Below are positions 32,271 to 41,507 of a stretch of DNA of 42,749 bases, in pieces (position 1 is the stretch's first letter; each line of letters starts with the position of its first letter). The position numbers and the translations under genes were made by a program. This DNA comes from Bacteroidota bacterium (GTDB lineage: Bacteria; Bacteroidota; Ignavibacteria; Ignavibacteriales; Ignavibacteriaceae), in assembly GCA_023453665.1 (NCBI GenBank), contig JAEXTA010000024.1, forward strand, positions 1-42,749. Direction: 5' to 3'. Under the pieces are notes generated by a model. It saw only the letters and a list, made by a program, of their open reading frames with translations, was not told the DNA's origin and did not search any database.

Positions 32271-34463
32271 TCAGAATTCCTTTTTTACAATTTCGATTTC
32301 AAAATCATTATTTGAAAGTACTTTCTTTGTACGATCCTGCACAAGTTCGACACTTACATTATACTTACCTGCTTTCAGATTTTCCGGTAAATAAATTTCA
32401 TTTTTCTCCCAGGGAAAAAATTGGATAGAATCTTCAGTTACTGTTTCTGGTTCAATTTTGCCGAGATTTTTTTTCTTTAAGATGAAAATAATTTTACAAT
32501 CTGTATATGATTTATGAAAATCATTTATTAACCAGATATCCATGTTGAGTTTTTGACCTGCAAAATATTTTTTTTGCCTGACACCTAAAGAAATGTACAA
32601 AGGCTGAAACGCTTTTTTGAGTGTATGATATCCCTTCTTCTTAATTCCATAAAAGTCTATAACTGACCAGGTTATTGAAGACCAGCAGTCGATAAACATA
32701 AATTGAAATACTCCGGTAATATCTTTGTTTTTTCCCCTTCGGTAAAAGTCGATTGCCGTTTGTAAAAGTTCAGACTGATAATTCTGAGAGTTATTAATAA
32801 ACTCATTTATATTTTTACCGCGGCTCACTCCTGCAATATTAAATGTCTGTTCATACTGAAAGTTATGGTAAGTCCATGTCTTCCAATCCGGCTTTTCCAA
32901 TTTTTCTTTAGGTATAAACTTTTTCATGGAACTGATTCCCGGTAAAGCCTGCGCACCGAATTCAGTTACCAATGGACCCATTGGTCTAGATGAGAAATGT
33001 TCTTTATCACCCCAATACCAGCCGTCATAAGGATGCTCTTCATAATTGGATGCAAGCCGTACAATACGAGTTTTATCAACGCTCAAAACTGAATCATATA
33101 AAAACGGGTCGAGTGAATTGATTTGATTACCGGGCTCGTTATGACAGCACCATATCGAAATTGACGGATGGTTGAAATGCATTGACACCATATTTTTTAT
33201 TTGGTTGCAAGCATTGGAAACAAATTCAGGTGAATTATCATAAGTCCACTGTAATGCAAAATCCTGCCAAACCAGCAAACCTTGTATGTCACATTCGTCA
33301 TAAAATTCTTTACGATTTACATGCGCGTGTACCCTGACTATATTTATGTTTGCATCTTTCATCCACTTTACAAGTTCTTTAATCTTTTCTTTTGTTAACC
33401 GCGATAGAAACTGAGTAGGGATGATATTTGTTCCACGTAGAAAAAGTTTTTTGCCGTTAAGATAGAATGATTTATCCTTTGTAAGTATCACTTCACGAAT
33501 ACCGAAAACTTCTTTCGTATACGGAATGTATTTGCTTATAAAACTTACTTCATACAAAGAAGGCTTGCCTAAATCCCACGACCACCAAAATTCAGGATTT
33601 GAAATCTCAAATGTAAAATCAAAGTTTGAATTTTCTTTTGAGATGATAACACTACCTTTTTTAGTGATTGTTTTTCCTGAAGGAGTTTTTATCGTAAACT
33701 CTAATGTATCCTTTAGCGGGAATTGAACATTTGTGTAATAATCACATGAGATTTTGATCCGGGCGGTTTTATACTTGTTGAATAATTTTGAACTAATTTT
33801 TAATGATTTAACATATACTTTTTCTGTCGATAATAGTTTTACATCATTCCAGATTCCACCTGTGTTCTGATCCTGACCGTGTTCATAACTCCATCCACCG
33901 GGCCTGCAATCATGATGATTAAATATTCCCTTTATCAGTTTTTTATTCAAAGGCCAGACCTTTTTTGGCACTTCGGTTGGCGATGTCACTTTCACAACAA
34001 GAATGTTATCATCCCCGGTATTGACCATTCCTGAAACATCAAAAAAGAATTTTTGAAAATAACCTTCATGATTACCAATGTAATTTCCATTTAACCATAT
34101 ATCTGCGAAATAATCTACACCGTTAAATTCAATAATTGAAAGTCCGGTATGGGTTCCGGGAAATATGAATTTTTTCATAAACCAGACTGAACCTGAAAAA
34201 TTCTCTAACCCTTCATTATGCCAGTTAGAAGGAACTTTCATCAGCTGCTTTCTTTCTGATAAAAGTGATTTCAGCGCTGAATTGAAATTTAGTTTTTGTT
34301 CCTTATCAGTGATGAAATGCCATTCACCATTGAGTGAAATGATGCTGTCATTATTTATAATTTTATTTTTCAAATGATATCCATTGCTAAAAATAATCCG
34401 CTCTTTATCATCGCAGAAAGGAGCAAATAAACTTAAAAAGTTTTCTTTCTTACAATGTAACAA
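32271..34463 (-). CDS. Glycoside hydrolase family 2 enzyme, apparently cytoplasmic
   Basis: A 730-residue GH2 protein in the usual order: sugar-binding jelly roll (about 40-215, SLNGEWHF, VPSNWHNEG, DYFADIWLNGNYIG), immunoglobulin-like domain (about 215-325), then a TIM barrel from LRGTNIIP. The acid/base is E443 in CCHNEPG and the nucleophile is E501 in VTEFGAQALP, so it should be active. The HNEPG and barrel layout is nearer to beta-mannosidase/exo-glucosaminidase/beta-glucosidase relatives than to LacZ. The start is a TTG with a stop codon two codons upstream, so no signal peptide can be hidden upstream; the first residues MLHCKKENFLSLF are not signal-like. It probably acts on imported oligosaccharide in the cytoplasm. 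It lies 28 bases before the binding-protein gene. Confidence 0.87.
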   Translation of the reverse strand: MLHCKKENFLSLFAPFCDDKERIIFSNGYHLKNKIINNDSIISLNGEWHFITDKEQKLNFNSALKSLLSERKQLMKVPSNWHNEGLENFSGSVWFMKKFIFPGTHTGLSIIEFNGVDYFADIWLNGNYIGNHEGYFQKFFFDVSGMVNTGDDNILVVKVTSPTEVPKKVWPLNKKLIKGIFNHHDCRPGGWSYEHGQDQNTGGIWNDVKLLSTEKVYVKSLKISSKLFNKYKTARIKISCDYYTNVQFPLKDTLEFTIKTPSGKTITKKGSVIISKENSNFDFTFEISNPEFWWSWDLGKPSLYEVSFISKYIPYTKEVFGIREVILTKDKSFYLNGKKLFLRGTNIIPTQFLSRLTKEKIKELVKWMKDANINIVRVHAHVNRKEFYDECDIQGLLVWQDFALQWTYDNSPEFVSNACNQIKNMVSMHFNHPSISIWCCHNEPGNQINSLDPFLYDSVLSVDKTRIVRLASNYEEHPYDGWYWGDKEHFSSRPMGPLVTEFGAQALPGISSMKKFIPKEKLEKPDWKTWTYHNFQYEQTFNIAGVSRGKNINEFINNSQNYQSELLQTAIDFYRRGKNKDITGVFQFMFIDCWSSITWSVIDFYGIKKKGYHTLKKAFQPLYISLGVRQKKYFAGQKLNMDIWLINDFHKSYTDCKIIFILKKKNLGKIEPETVTEDSIQFFPWEKNEIYLPENLKAGKYNVSVELVQDRTKKVLSNNDFEIEIVKKEF

Positions 34464-34487
34464 GAGCGGTTATAAATTATTTTCATT

Positions 34488-37400
34488 CTAATATTTGATT
34501 TCTATTAAAGCCGGGAACTCATTAATTTTTATATAATCTTTCTTAAAACCAATAACAGGATGACCATTCTGATTTACATCTACAGGCATTCTTGAACTAT
34601 TAAAATTTTTAATGATAATACCCCCGGAAGGCAGCTTGATGTCGCCAAATATTTTTATCGAATAGCTGTTTTCATTTTTCACAATTGAATAACTTAAATC
34701 ACCATAGTAAGTGGGAAGTTTTTCAACAGACATTCCAGAGGGTGCATCAATCCAATCCTGGTATAATGCCGATCCGATTACTAATGAAGAATCATATTCG
34801 TTTTCATAAACGAATAAAGATCGGATTGCATTGATAAAATCTGAACCTACCCAGGTGTGCGGCATATCACCGATAAAACCCGGGTATCTGTCGTTATTCC
34901 AGACAACTTCGGCCCAGTGATTCCACCCTGCTGGCTTCTGATCCTTAATAAAGAAGTCGATCAGCTCATGTGCTTTTTCAGGTTGATCTAAAAATATAAA
35001 CGAACCTATCAACCTGTTTTCATATGGAGTATAATTTATCCAATCAATAATACCATCCCTACGCTGTTTAAAATAACCGTAATATTTTTCGAATGTATTT
35101 TTTGTAAACGGCTGCGGAAGGTTTTTAAGTTCATTACATGGTGAAAGTGCAACTGTAGTTGATGTTGCATCAAAATCACCGAGTTCAACGCATCCCGGCA
35201 GATAATCAATGTTCTCTTTTTTTATGGCCAGACTTATTGAATTGTATAAATTTTTTCTAACCTCATCACGGATGGCAGCAAATTCAATATAAGATTTTTG
35301 TTCACCTAATATTTTTTGAATTTCTGCTGCATCTTTTAATCCCTTTAATCCGAAAAAATCATCCCAATAAGAATGCATCGGTCTTGATGAATATCCTTCG
35401 TGACTAATTGATTCCGGAAGCAAACCAAAATAAGGTTTCAAAGTATCTCTTGTAAATTCGGGTGTTGATCTTTGTGATATAAGCTTCTGCATAAATGCTA
35501 CAGTGCTTTTAACGTGACCGTTCATTGATGTAAGGAATAAAGTATCTTTTGTAAAATTGAAATACTCTTTGATGAGATAAATCAATTGACCGTGACTATC
35601 ATTTTCAGGTACCGGATCCGGACCTCTGAAATCAACCACGCAGGGAACTTTACCGCTTTCAAATTGATGTGAAGAATACCATTTAATAAATTTTTTAACT
35701 TCCTCAACTATCCCGCATTTTAATAACGCAGAAGATGTAAGAGAACCATCCCTGATCCATGATCTTTCATAAGAACGTGAACCGGGTTGTGTTCCATCCT
35801 TATCTTTGTTGATAAGTATATAAGCAAGGTTTGATCGAATTGTGTTGATGATCTTATCGGCTGATTCTGGTAAATTAAATTTGATGTGATTTAATTTTGA
35901 TCTCCAGAATGCTATTACTTCATCTGCCTTTTTATCTACTATAGCTTCAGATAAATTTTCAGGAAGGTTTTCTTCACCGTAAAATGGTACAGCGAGATAA
36001 ATTGTTTTTTCTTCACCGCTGTTTAGTTCATACGAATATGATAAACTTCCGCTCGCAAGATTTCTTTCGTCAACAACTTCTTTTACAGAAGGAAGAATCC
36101 CTTTTGATAAGTAAGTGGAAATATCCCCCTGATCAAATCCTGAAACTCCAAAATCATCTGGACTTGTTATTGTTTTGATGAGTTTGTCATCAACAAATAA
36201 ATTATCGTTACTAAATTTGATCGAAGAAATTGATGTGATACCGCCTGTTATATTAAGCCATTGATAATAGGGATTAACCTGGAAAGGTCTTACAGCTAAA
36301 AAAAGTTTACCCTTTTGTACTGATCCTGAATTATTCTTCAGTTTATAAACAAGGTAGAGAACAGAATTTTTATTCGCATCGCCGTGTGTGAATATTTTAG
36401 TTTCGAGAATGAGATCATTGTAATTCCATCCCACTTTTGGGACCGGCAGATAATTTTCTTCAAGTGATACCTCAGAAGTCACGTCATTCCAGGTTATTAG
36501 TTTATCTTCTGTAAAAATGAATGGTTCAATAGAAAATTTTTTCTTATCGACTTCAACCATACCATCTTCATTTATCAACGCTTCTTTTACATCTTCATTT
36601 ACCCCTGTGATTGTCCAGAATGAAGCTTCTTCATTAAAATATCTTGGGAACATTCCTCTTTTATGATCTTTTGCAATGTTGATAAAAAAACGGTTCAGAT
36701 CTGCTGAGTAATCAACATTCTTTATCATTAATTCCGAAATACTGAATCTGTTATTACTGCTTTTTAACAACTCGATTTTGATCTGCGAAGCATCCTCTTC
36801 TTTAAGTCTTATAAAACTTTTATTTCCGTTAGCTTCTCTTACTGAATAAATTTTTTCCCAGTCATAGTTATTGTTTGAAAGAAAGACATTAAAATCTTTT
36901 GCATAATTTTGTTTATCCCAATCAATTACAATTCCTCCAAATTCTTTTTGTGATCCAAGTGATAATACTATTTCCTGCCTGCCTTCATCTTTGCTTATCC
37001 ATTTGGTTGACGAATCATTATCAATAATATTCCGGATAGAAAAATTTTCATTTAGTTCTGAGGTTACAGATAGATCAGGAATTATTGGTGAATTATCTTC
37101 CAGTGGTAAAGGTTCAAAACGGAGTTCATCAATATAAATTTTTCCCTTCCCACCCAAGTATGATGCAACAGTAAATTCAATTTTATGAATTTGTCTGAGT
37201 GATTTATCTTCTGTCGGTCCCCATGCAAAATTTATGTGACGTTTTTTAATTTTTATCTTTGTCCACTTTGTTGGAAATTTATAATTGACATTATTAACCC
37301 ACCATACGTTATGCCCGCTTTCATCAATAAGTTTGAATTCAAAATTATTATCAGGTGATTCAGCTTTTACATAAAATGAAAACTGGAAGTTCTCAGGAAG

Positions 37401-37631
37401 TTCAAGAGGTATTACTTTTTGAATTCCGCCGTAACCTGTACTCTTAGTAAAGTTATACTCTAAACAAACACCGTTCCCGAAAAATCCATTTGTTAGCTCC
37501 GCATTAGCATCAACCCCATCCGATTTAAATATTGTCCAGCCATCTATGGAATCGAACTGTTCAAGTGTTTGTGAAAAAAGATAACTTTGAAATGTTAACA
37601 GCAACAGAAATACAGTTTTAATAAAATTCAT
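34488..37631 (-). CDS. Secreted discoidin / six-hairpin glycosidase-like protein, unassigned
   Basis: About 1047 residues. A signal peptide (MNFIKTVFLLLLTFQSYLFSQ) precedes a carbohydrate-binding-like jelly roll (about 22-175), an F5/8-type discoidin domain (about 185-305; STKWISKDEGRQEIVLSLG), a large beta-sandwich (about 315-590), and an (alpha/alpha)6-type domain (about 595-950). The last has SYERSWIRDGSLTSSALL, GKVPCVVDFRGPDPVPENDSHGQL and VELGDFDATST. This beta-sandwich plus helical barrel order is that of GH15, GH63, GH94 and debranching enzymes, and WIRDGS resembles the WVRDA motif of glucoamylases. I cannot assign a family. Acidic residues near RDG and in END and ELGDFD are catalytic candidates. 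By position it acts on the same glucan, or on its side groups, as the GH144 and GH3 enzymes. There is no T9SS tail, so it is probably periplasmic. The ATG at 37631 is preferred over GTG at 37649. Confidence 0.8.
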   Translation of the reverse strand: MNFIKTVFLLLLTFQSYLFSQTLEQFDSIDGWTIFKSDGVDANAELTNGFFGNGVCLEYNFTKSTGYGGIQKVIPLELPENFQFSFYVKAESPDNNFEFKLIDESGHNVWWVNNVNYKFPTKWTKIKIKKRHINFAWGPTEDKSLRQIHKIEFTVASYLGGKGKIYIDELRFEPLPLEDNSPIIPDLSVTSELNENFSIRNIIDNDSSTKWISKDEGRQEIVLSLGSQKEFGGIVIDWDKQNYAKDFNVFLSNNNYDWEKIYSVREANGNKSFIRLKEEDASQIKIELLKSSNNRFSISELMIKNVDYSADLNRFFINIAKDHKRGMFPRYFNEEASFWTITGVNEDVKEALINEDGMVEVDKKKFSIEPFIFTEDKLITWNDVTSEVSLEENYLPVPKVGWNYNDLILETKIFTHGDANKNSVLYLVYKLKNNSGSVQKGKLFLAVRPFQVNPYYQWLNITGGITSISSIKFSNDNLFVDDKLIKTITSPDDFGVSGFDQGDISTYLSKGILPSVKEVVDERNLASGSLSYSYELNSGEEKTIYLAVPFYGEENLPENLSEAIVDKKADEVIAFWRSKLNHIKFNLPESADKIINTIRSNLAYILINKDKDGTQPGSRSYERSWIRDGSLTSSALLKCGIVEEVKKFIKWYSSHQFESGKVPCVVDFRGPDPVPENDSHGQLIYLIKEYFNFTKDTLFLTSMNGHVKSTVAFMQKLISQRSTPEFTRDTLKPYFGLLPESISHEGYSSRPMHSYWDDFFGLKGLKDAAEIQKILGEQKSYIEFAAIRDEVRKNLYNSISLAIKKENIDYLPGCVELGDFDATSTTVALSPCNELKNLPQPFTKNTFEKYYGYFKQRRDGIIDWINYTPYENRLIGSFIFLDQPEKAHELIDFFIKDQKPAGWNHWAEVVWNNDRYPGFIGDMPHTWVGSDFINAIRSLFVYENEYDSSLVIGSALYQDWIDAPSGMSVEKLPTYYGDLSYSIVKNENSYSIKIFGDIKLPSGGIIIKNFNSSRMPVDVNQNGHPVIGFKKDYIKINEFPALIEIKY

Positions 37632-37634
37632 TTT

Positions 37635-37641
37635 CCCTCTT
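37635..37641 (-). promoter_or_regulatory. Purine-rich site favouring the ATG at 37631
   Basis: On the minus strand AAGAGGG lies 3 bases before the ATG at 37631, a short spacing. The in-frame GTG at 37649 has no Shine-Dalgarno, and the signal peptide is complete from the ATG. Confidence 0.45.
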
Positions 37642-37681
37642 GATTTCACCTATGTTTTTTTAAGCATTACTAAGATCATCT

Positions 37682-39904
37682 TCAGTCAATTACTTCAAAT
37701 GAAGTTGATATCAGATCAACAGAATTACCTCCGGCAAATACGGTAAACTTTCCCGGTTCAATAACCTTGTTCATATCTTTATCAAGAAATGAAAGTACTT
37801 CCGGTGCAATCCCGATTTTAACTTTTTTTGTCTCCCCCGGATTTAACCCGAATTTATAGAAAGCAATTAACTGCATCACAGGTCTTGTAATACTTGCAAC
37901 TTCATCACGGATATAAAGCTGAACAACTTCCTGACCATAGTATTTGCCTGTATTTGTCAGATCAAAAGAAACATTAACTACATCGGTCTTCGAAATTATA
38001 GTTTTGTCCAAAGAAATATTTTTGTATTCGAATGTTGTATAACTAAGTCCGTATCCGAAAGGATAAAGGGGTGTGTTAGGTGAATCTAAATACTTTGAAG
38101 TGAATTTATCTTCTTCAACAAGTGGTCGTCCTGTACTTTTCTGATAGTAGTAAACAGGTATTTGTCCTGTATTTCTTGGAAACGTAATAGGAAGTTTTCC
38201 GGAGGGATTATAATCACCAAATAATATCTCTGTGATTGCATTCCCTGTTTGACTTCCCGGATACCAGGCTTCAATGACTGCAGGAATATTTTCTGAGATC
38301 CAATTGATTGTTAACGGTCTCCCGTTCATTAGAACCACGACAATTGGTTTGCCTGTCTGATGGATTCTTTTAATTAGTTCTTCCTGAATCCCCGGCAGAT
38401 CAAGATCTGTTTTGCTTGCAGCTTCTCCACTCATATTTCTGTCTTCGCCGATAAACAGAATTACTACCTCTGAATTGTTTGCGGCATATATCGCTTCATC
38501 AAAACCGGATGAATCAGTTCCAGTAAAGTCACAGCCTCTTGCGTAATTTATCTGAAGGTTATTTCCATGACGTTTACGAAAAGCGTCCAGTATTGTCTGC
38601 GTATTCTCAGGCTTACCTCCACCAGCCCAGCCGCCTAATATATCTTCTGAGTTATCAGCAAGAGGACCAATAAGTGCAATTGATTTTATGTTATTGTTTA
38701 AAGGAAGTAAACCATTTTCATTCCTTAAAAGAACGATAGATTCTTTGGCAAGTTTTAAAGCAATGCTGTCCTTATAATTCTGGCTGAGATTATTTTTTTG
38801 AAAATATTCTATATCAGTATACGGCTCATCAAATAACCCCAACCTGAATTTCATTCTTAATACATTGCGGACAGATTTATTTATTTGTTCCTCGGATATC
38901 AAACCCTGTTGAACAAGATTTTTGAGATGAGGTGAATAAACATTTCCTGTAACAGTATCTCCAACCATGTCAATATCAACACCGGCGGTGAAACCTTTTA
39001 ATGCAGCATCAGATTTATCAACTGCATAACGGTGTTTAATTATCTCTCCTATTGAATTATAATCGCTGATCACAACTCCATCCCAATTCCATTCGTCACG
39101 CAAAATTTCTGTGAGTGTAAAATGATTAGCTGAAGCAGGTATTCCATTAATATCATTAAACGCACTCATTATCGATGCTACACCAATAGCTGTTGATGAG
39201 TGAAATGGAGGAAGATACACTTCTCGCAAAGTCCGTTCCGATATATCAACTGTGTTGTAATCACGGCCGCCTTCAGCGCCTCCGTAAGCAACATAATGTT
39301 TTGAACAAGCTGCAATCTTTGTTTTATCTTTGAGATCATCTCCCTGAAAACCCAGTATCTTTGCCATTGCCATTATTTTTCCAAGAAATGGATCTTCTCC
39401 TGTTCCTTCCATAATTCTTCCCCATCTCGGATCGCGGGTTATATCCACCATAGGTGCATATGTCCAGTGAGTTCCTTCTGAAGCTGATTCAAAGGCTGCA
39501 ATACTGCTTGCTTCTTTGACTAATTCGGGATTCCAGCTTGACGCTTCACCTAAAGGTATGGGAAATATTGTGTGATAACCATGTATTATATCATTCGCAA
39601 AAAGTAAAGGGATCCCGAGTCTTGATTCTTCGACTGCAATTTTTTGTAAACTGTTTGAATACTCTGCGCCTCTTAATCCAATTAAAACTGAGCCAACAGA
39701 ACCTGAACGGATTAAGTCTTCTTTTTCATCATTCATTCCTACAGATTGAACAAGCTGACCGACTTTTTCATCAAGCGTCATTTTCAATAGCAGTTCTTCG
39801 ATCTTCTGTTCTTCATCTGAAGTAAGTTTTTGCGCTTTTAACTGAGACGTTATCAACACTAGCAATGTTAAAAGTGTCGATAAAAATCTGAAATAGTATT
39901 TCAT
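37682..39904 (-). CDS. Glycoside hydrolase family 3 beta-glucosidase (BglX-like)
   Basis: A 740-residue exo-acting beta-glucosidase with a signal peptide ending near QLKAQ-25. The N-terminal TIM barrel has LTLDEKVGQL-type opening (MTLDEKVGQLVQ), GSVLIGL, PLLFANDIIHGY, HWTYAPMVDITRDPRWGR, SKHYVAYG, and the nucleophile D281 in GVVISDYNSIG. The second domain supplies the likely acid/base E494 in MSGEAASKTDLDLPG. A C-terminal fibronectin-like domain (VSFDLTNTGKYYGQEVVQLYI) completes the BglX architecture, all of normal length. It would release glucose from non-reducing ends in the periplasm; several GH3 enzymes near GH144 genes prefer beta-1,2 links. The start is 4 bases after the GH144 stop, so the two are coupled. 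Confidence 0.94.
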   Translation of the reverse strand: MKYYFRFLSTLLTLLVLITSQLKAQKLTSDEEQKIEELLLKMTLDEKVGQLVQSVGMNDEKEDLIRSGSVGSVLIGLRGAEYSNSLQKIAVEESRLGIPLLFANDIIHGYHTIFPIPLGEASSWNPELVKEASSIAAFESASEGTHWTYAPMVDITRDPRWGRIMEGTGEDPFLGKIMAMAKILGFQGDDLKDKTKIAACSKHYVAYGGAEGGRDYNTVDISERTLREVYLPPFHSSTAIGVASIMSAFNDINGIPASANHFTLTEILRDEWNWDGVVISDYNSIGEIIKHRYAVDKSDAALKGFTAGVDIDMVGDTVTGNVYSPHLKNLVQQGLISEEQINKSVRNVLRMKFRLGLFDEPYTDIEYFQKNNLSQNYKDSIALKLAKESIVLLRNENGLLPLNNNIKSIALIGPLADNSEDILGGWAGGGKPENTQTILDAFRKRHGNNLQINYARGCDFTGTDSSGFDEAIYAANNSEVVILFIGEDRNMSGEAASKTDLDLPGIQEELIKRIHQTGKPIVVVLMNGRPLTINWISENIPAVIEAWYPGSQTGNAITEILFGDYNPSGKLPITFPRNTGQIPVYYYQKSTGRPLVEEDKFTSKYLDSPNTPLYPFGYGLSYTTFEYKNISLDKTIISKTDVVNVSFDLTNTGKYYGQEVVQLYIRDEVASITRPVMQLIAFYKFGLNPGETKKVKIGIAPEVLSFLDKDMNKVIEPGKFTVFAGGNSVDLISTSFEVID

Positions 39905-39908
39905 ATAC

Positions 39909-41291
39909 TTAATTGGTTTCTTCGTCTGTTTTAGTTTCCATAAATTTTGTAAACCAAAGAACCTTTAACCCTTTTTGAATAACCGGATCTTTCATTGCGT
40001 ATTTCCATACTAAACCTGTACGGAAGTTTTCAATCATTATTACTATCGGCCCCTGATCCAATCCTAAGTAATCTTTATCGTACCAATTGACAGTAAGATT
40101 AAACGCATCCTTCAAGCCGTATTTACCCCATAATCCTTTATCACCATATTTATCGTACATATTTTTTAAAGAAGGGATACAGATTTCTGGCGCAAATGGA
40201 ATTGAACCTCCGGCGGCTTCAGGTGTGATTGTTCCATCATCTATTATGTGATCATCGGGACCACTTGCACCTCTTCCTGCGTAACCAAAAAATCTTTTTC
40301 CGTCTTTTTCAAAATCACCCGGACCATCACATGCACTTATGCCCCAGGTAAGAGAATCGTAACCAACCCAACCATTAGGATTTTCAATACAGTATTTCCA
40401 GTTGGATAAAGTTGCTCTCCTTGAGTTTTCAAAATAGTCAATACCTTTTTGATGCAAATATTCATCAGATAGTCCTCTGAAGTCAATGAACATATGGGAG
40501 AACTGATGTCCGAATAAAGGCGGGAATATTACGTGTGCAAGACCGGGATATGTTTCTTTCCAATCGTATCCTGATAGCCATGCATCATAAGCTTTTTGCG
40601 GTTCGCTTAAATTGGTTCCTGCTGCAAGTATGTACAGGTATAGCGCTTCGGTATATCCGAACCATCCAAAATCTGAAAGTTTACCGCCATCTTCGGGATG
40701 CCATGCCATTGATATCAAACCTTCATGTCCATCGTGTTTTGTGTCTTTGATTATTGTCCAATCCCAATCAACTCTGTTTGTTACCTTTTCGCCAAGTTCT
40801 CTTATTTCCTTCTCAGTTTCATTGTCAAGATTATAATATTGCATTGCAAACCTGATTCCGGCTAACAACCATGTTGTATCAATTGTTGAAAGCTCACAAT
40901 TCCAGTCACGTTTGCCTGTTTTCATATTCAGGAAATGATAATAAAAGCCTTTATAACCGGTAGCATCAGGGGCAGCACTCTGTTCTGAGTTATATAAAAA
41001 TCTTAGAAGGTTTAAAGTTAATTGAGCGGCTTCTTCTCTTGATATCCAGTTACGTTCGGCACCGATTGCCCAGGCAACAACACCCCATCCGGTTGCTGCA
41101 ACAGATGAGGCAGATGCTTCAGTCGTACGATCTTTAACTAACCCGTTTTCTGGATTAATCTCATTCATAAAAAAAAGAAACGATCTGTATTGAAGCGAAT
41201 CGAGAAAAATATTCTCTTCTTCGTTAGGTTTATATTGTGCGTGTGTCACCTGAAAAAGAAATAAAACTGATAACAAAAGAATTTTCTTCAT
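39909..41291 (-). CDS. GH144-type beta-1,2-glucanase, periplasmic form
   Basis: A 460-residue protein with a signal peptide ending at VTHAQ-19. The whole mature part is the (alpha/alpha)6 Glycoamylase/GH144 domain: YRSFLFFMNEINPENGLVKDR, VAATGWGVVAWAIG, GKLSDFGWFGYTEAL, GHQFSHMFIDFRG, LTWGISACDGPG, DGTITPEAAGGSIPF, KYGLKDAFN, and the closing DQGPIVIMIENFRTGLVW. GH144 members cut beta-1,2-glucan (endo) or release sophorose from it. There is no T9SS tail, unlike its neighbour, so it probably works in the periplasm on fragments made outside. An AGGAG site precedes the ATG. It is 205 bases from the T9SS paralogue and 4 bases from the GH3 gene. Confidence 0.92.
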   Translation of the reverse strand: MKKILLLSVLFLFQVTHAQYKPNEEENIFLDSLQYRSFLFFMNEINPENGLVKDRTTEASASSVAATGWGVVAWAIGAERNWISREEAAQLTLNLLRFLYNSEQSAAPDATGYKGFYYHFLNMKTGKRDWNCELSTIDTTWLLAGIRFAMQYYNLDNETEKEIRELGEKVTNRVDWDWTIIKDTKHDGHEGLISMAWHPEDGGKLSDFGWFGYTEALYLYILAAGTNLSEPQKAYDAWLSGYDWKETYPGLAHVIFPPLFGHQFSHMFIDFRGLSDEYLHQKGIDYFENSRRATLSNWKYCIENPNGWVGYDSLTWGISACDGPGDFEKDGKRFFGYAGRGASGPDDHIIDDGTITPEAAGGSIPFAPEICIPSLKNMYDKYGDKGLWGKYGLKDAFNLTVNWYDKDYLGLDQGPIVIMIENFRTGLVWKYAMKDPVIQKGLKVLWFTKFMETKTDEETN

Positions 41292-41400
41292 AATACTCCT
41301 GAGTTATTTATATTTTAATAAACCTTTATCCGCCATATTATTTTTCAGTGTTGCATCACATCTTATTTAATCACTTTAGTACCTGCCCAAATGGACATCT

Positions 41401-41459
41401 GATAAAAAGATTGTTATTTTATCACCATCCAGATGTAATCTGAAGTTAAAATCACTTCA
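41401..41459. repeat. Two small hairpins between the GH144 genes
   Basis: GATAAAA (41401-41407) / TTTTATC (41417-41423) and TGAAGT (41441-41446) / ACTTCA (41454-41459) are perfect inverted repeats in the non-coding stretch between the two GH144 genes. They could slow transcription, protect mRNA ends, or be operator half-sites. Neither is a strong intrinsic terminator. Confidence 0.35.
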
Positions 41460-41481
41460 ACATCAACCCCACTGGGATTTC

Positions 41482-41507
41482 TGCTCAGGTAATTTATCAC
41501 TTGAGCA
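41482..41507. repeat. Inverted repeat spanning the stop of the T9SS GH144 gene
   Basis: TGCTCA (41482-41487) and TGAGCA (41502-41507) flank 14 bases that include the stop codon of the minus-strand gene. A weak stem of 6 bp that may mark the mRNA end or a processing site. No T-run follows on the minus strand. Confidence 0.3.
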
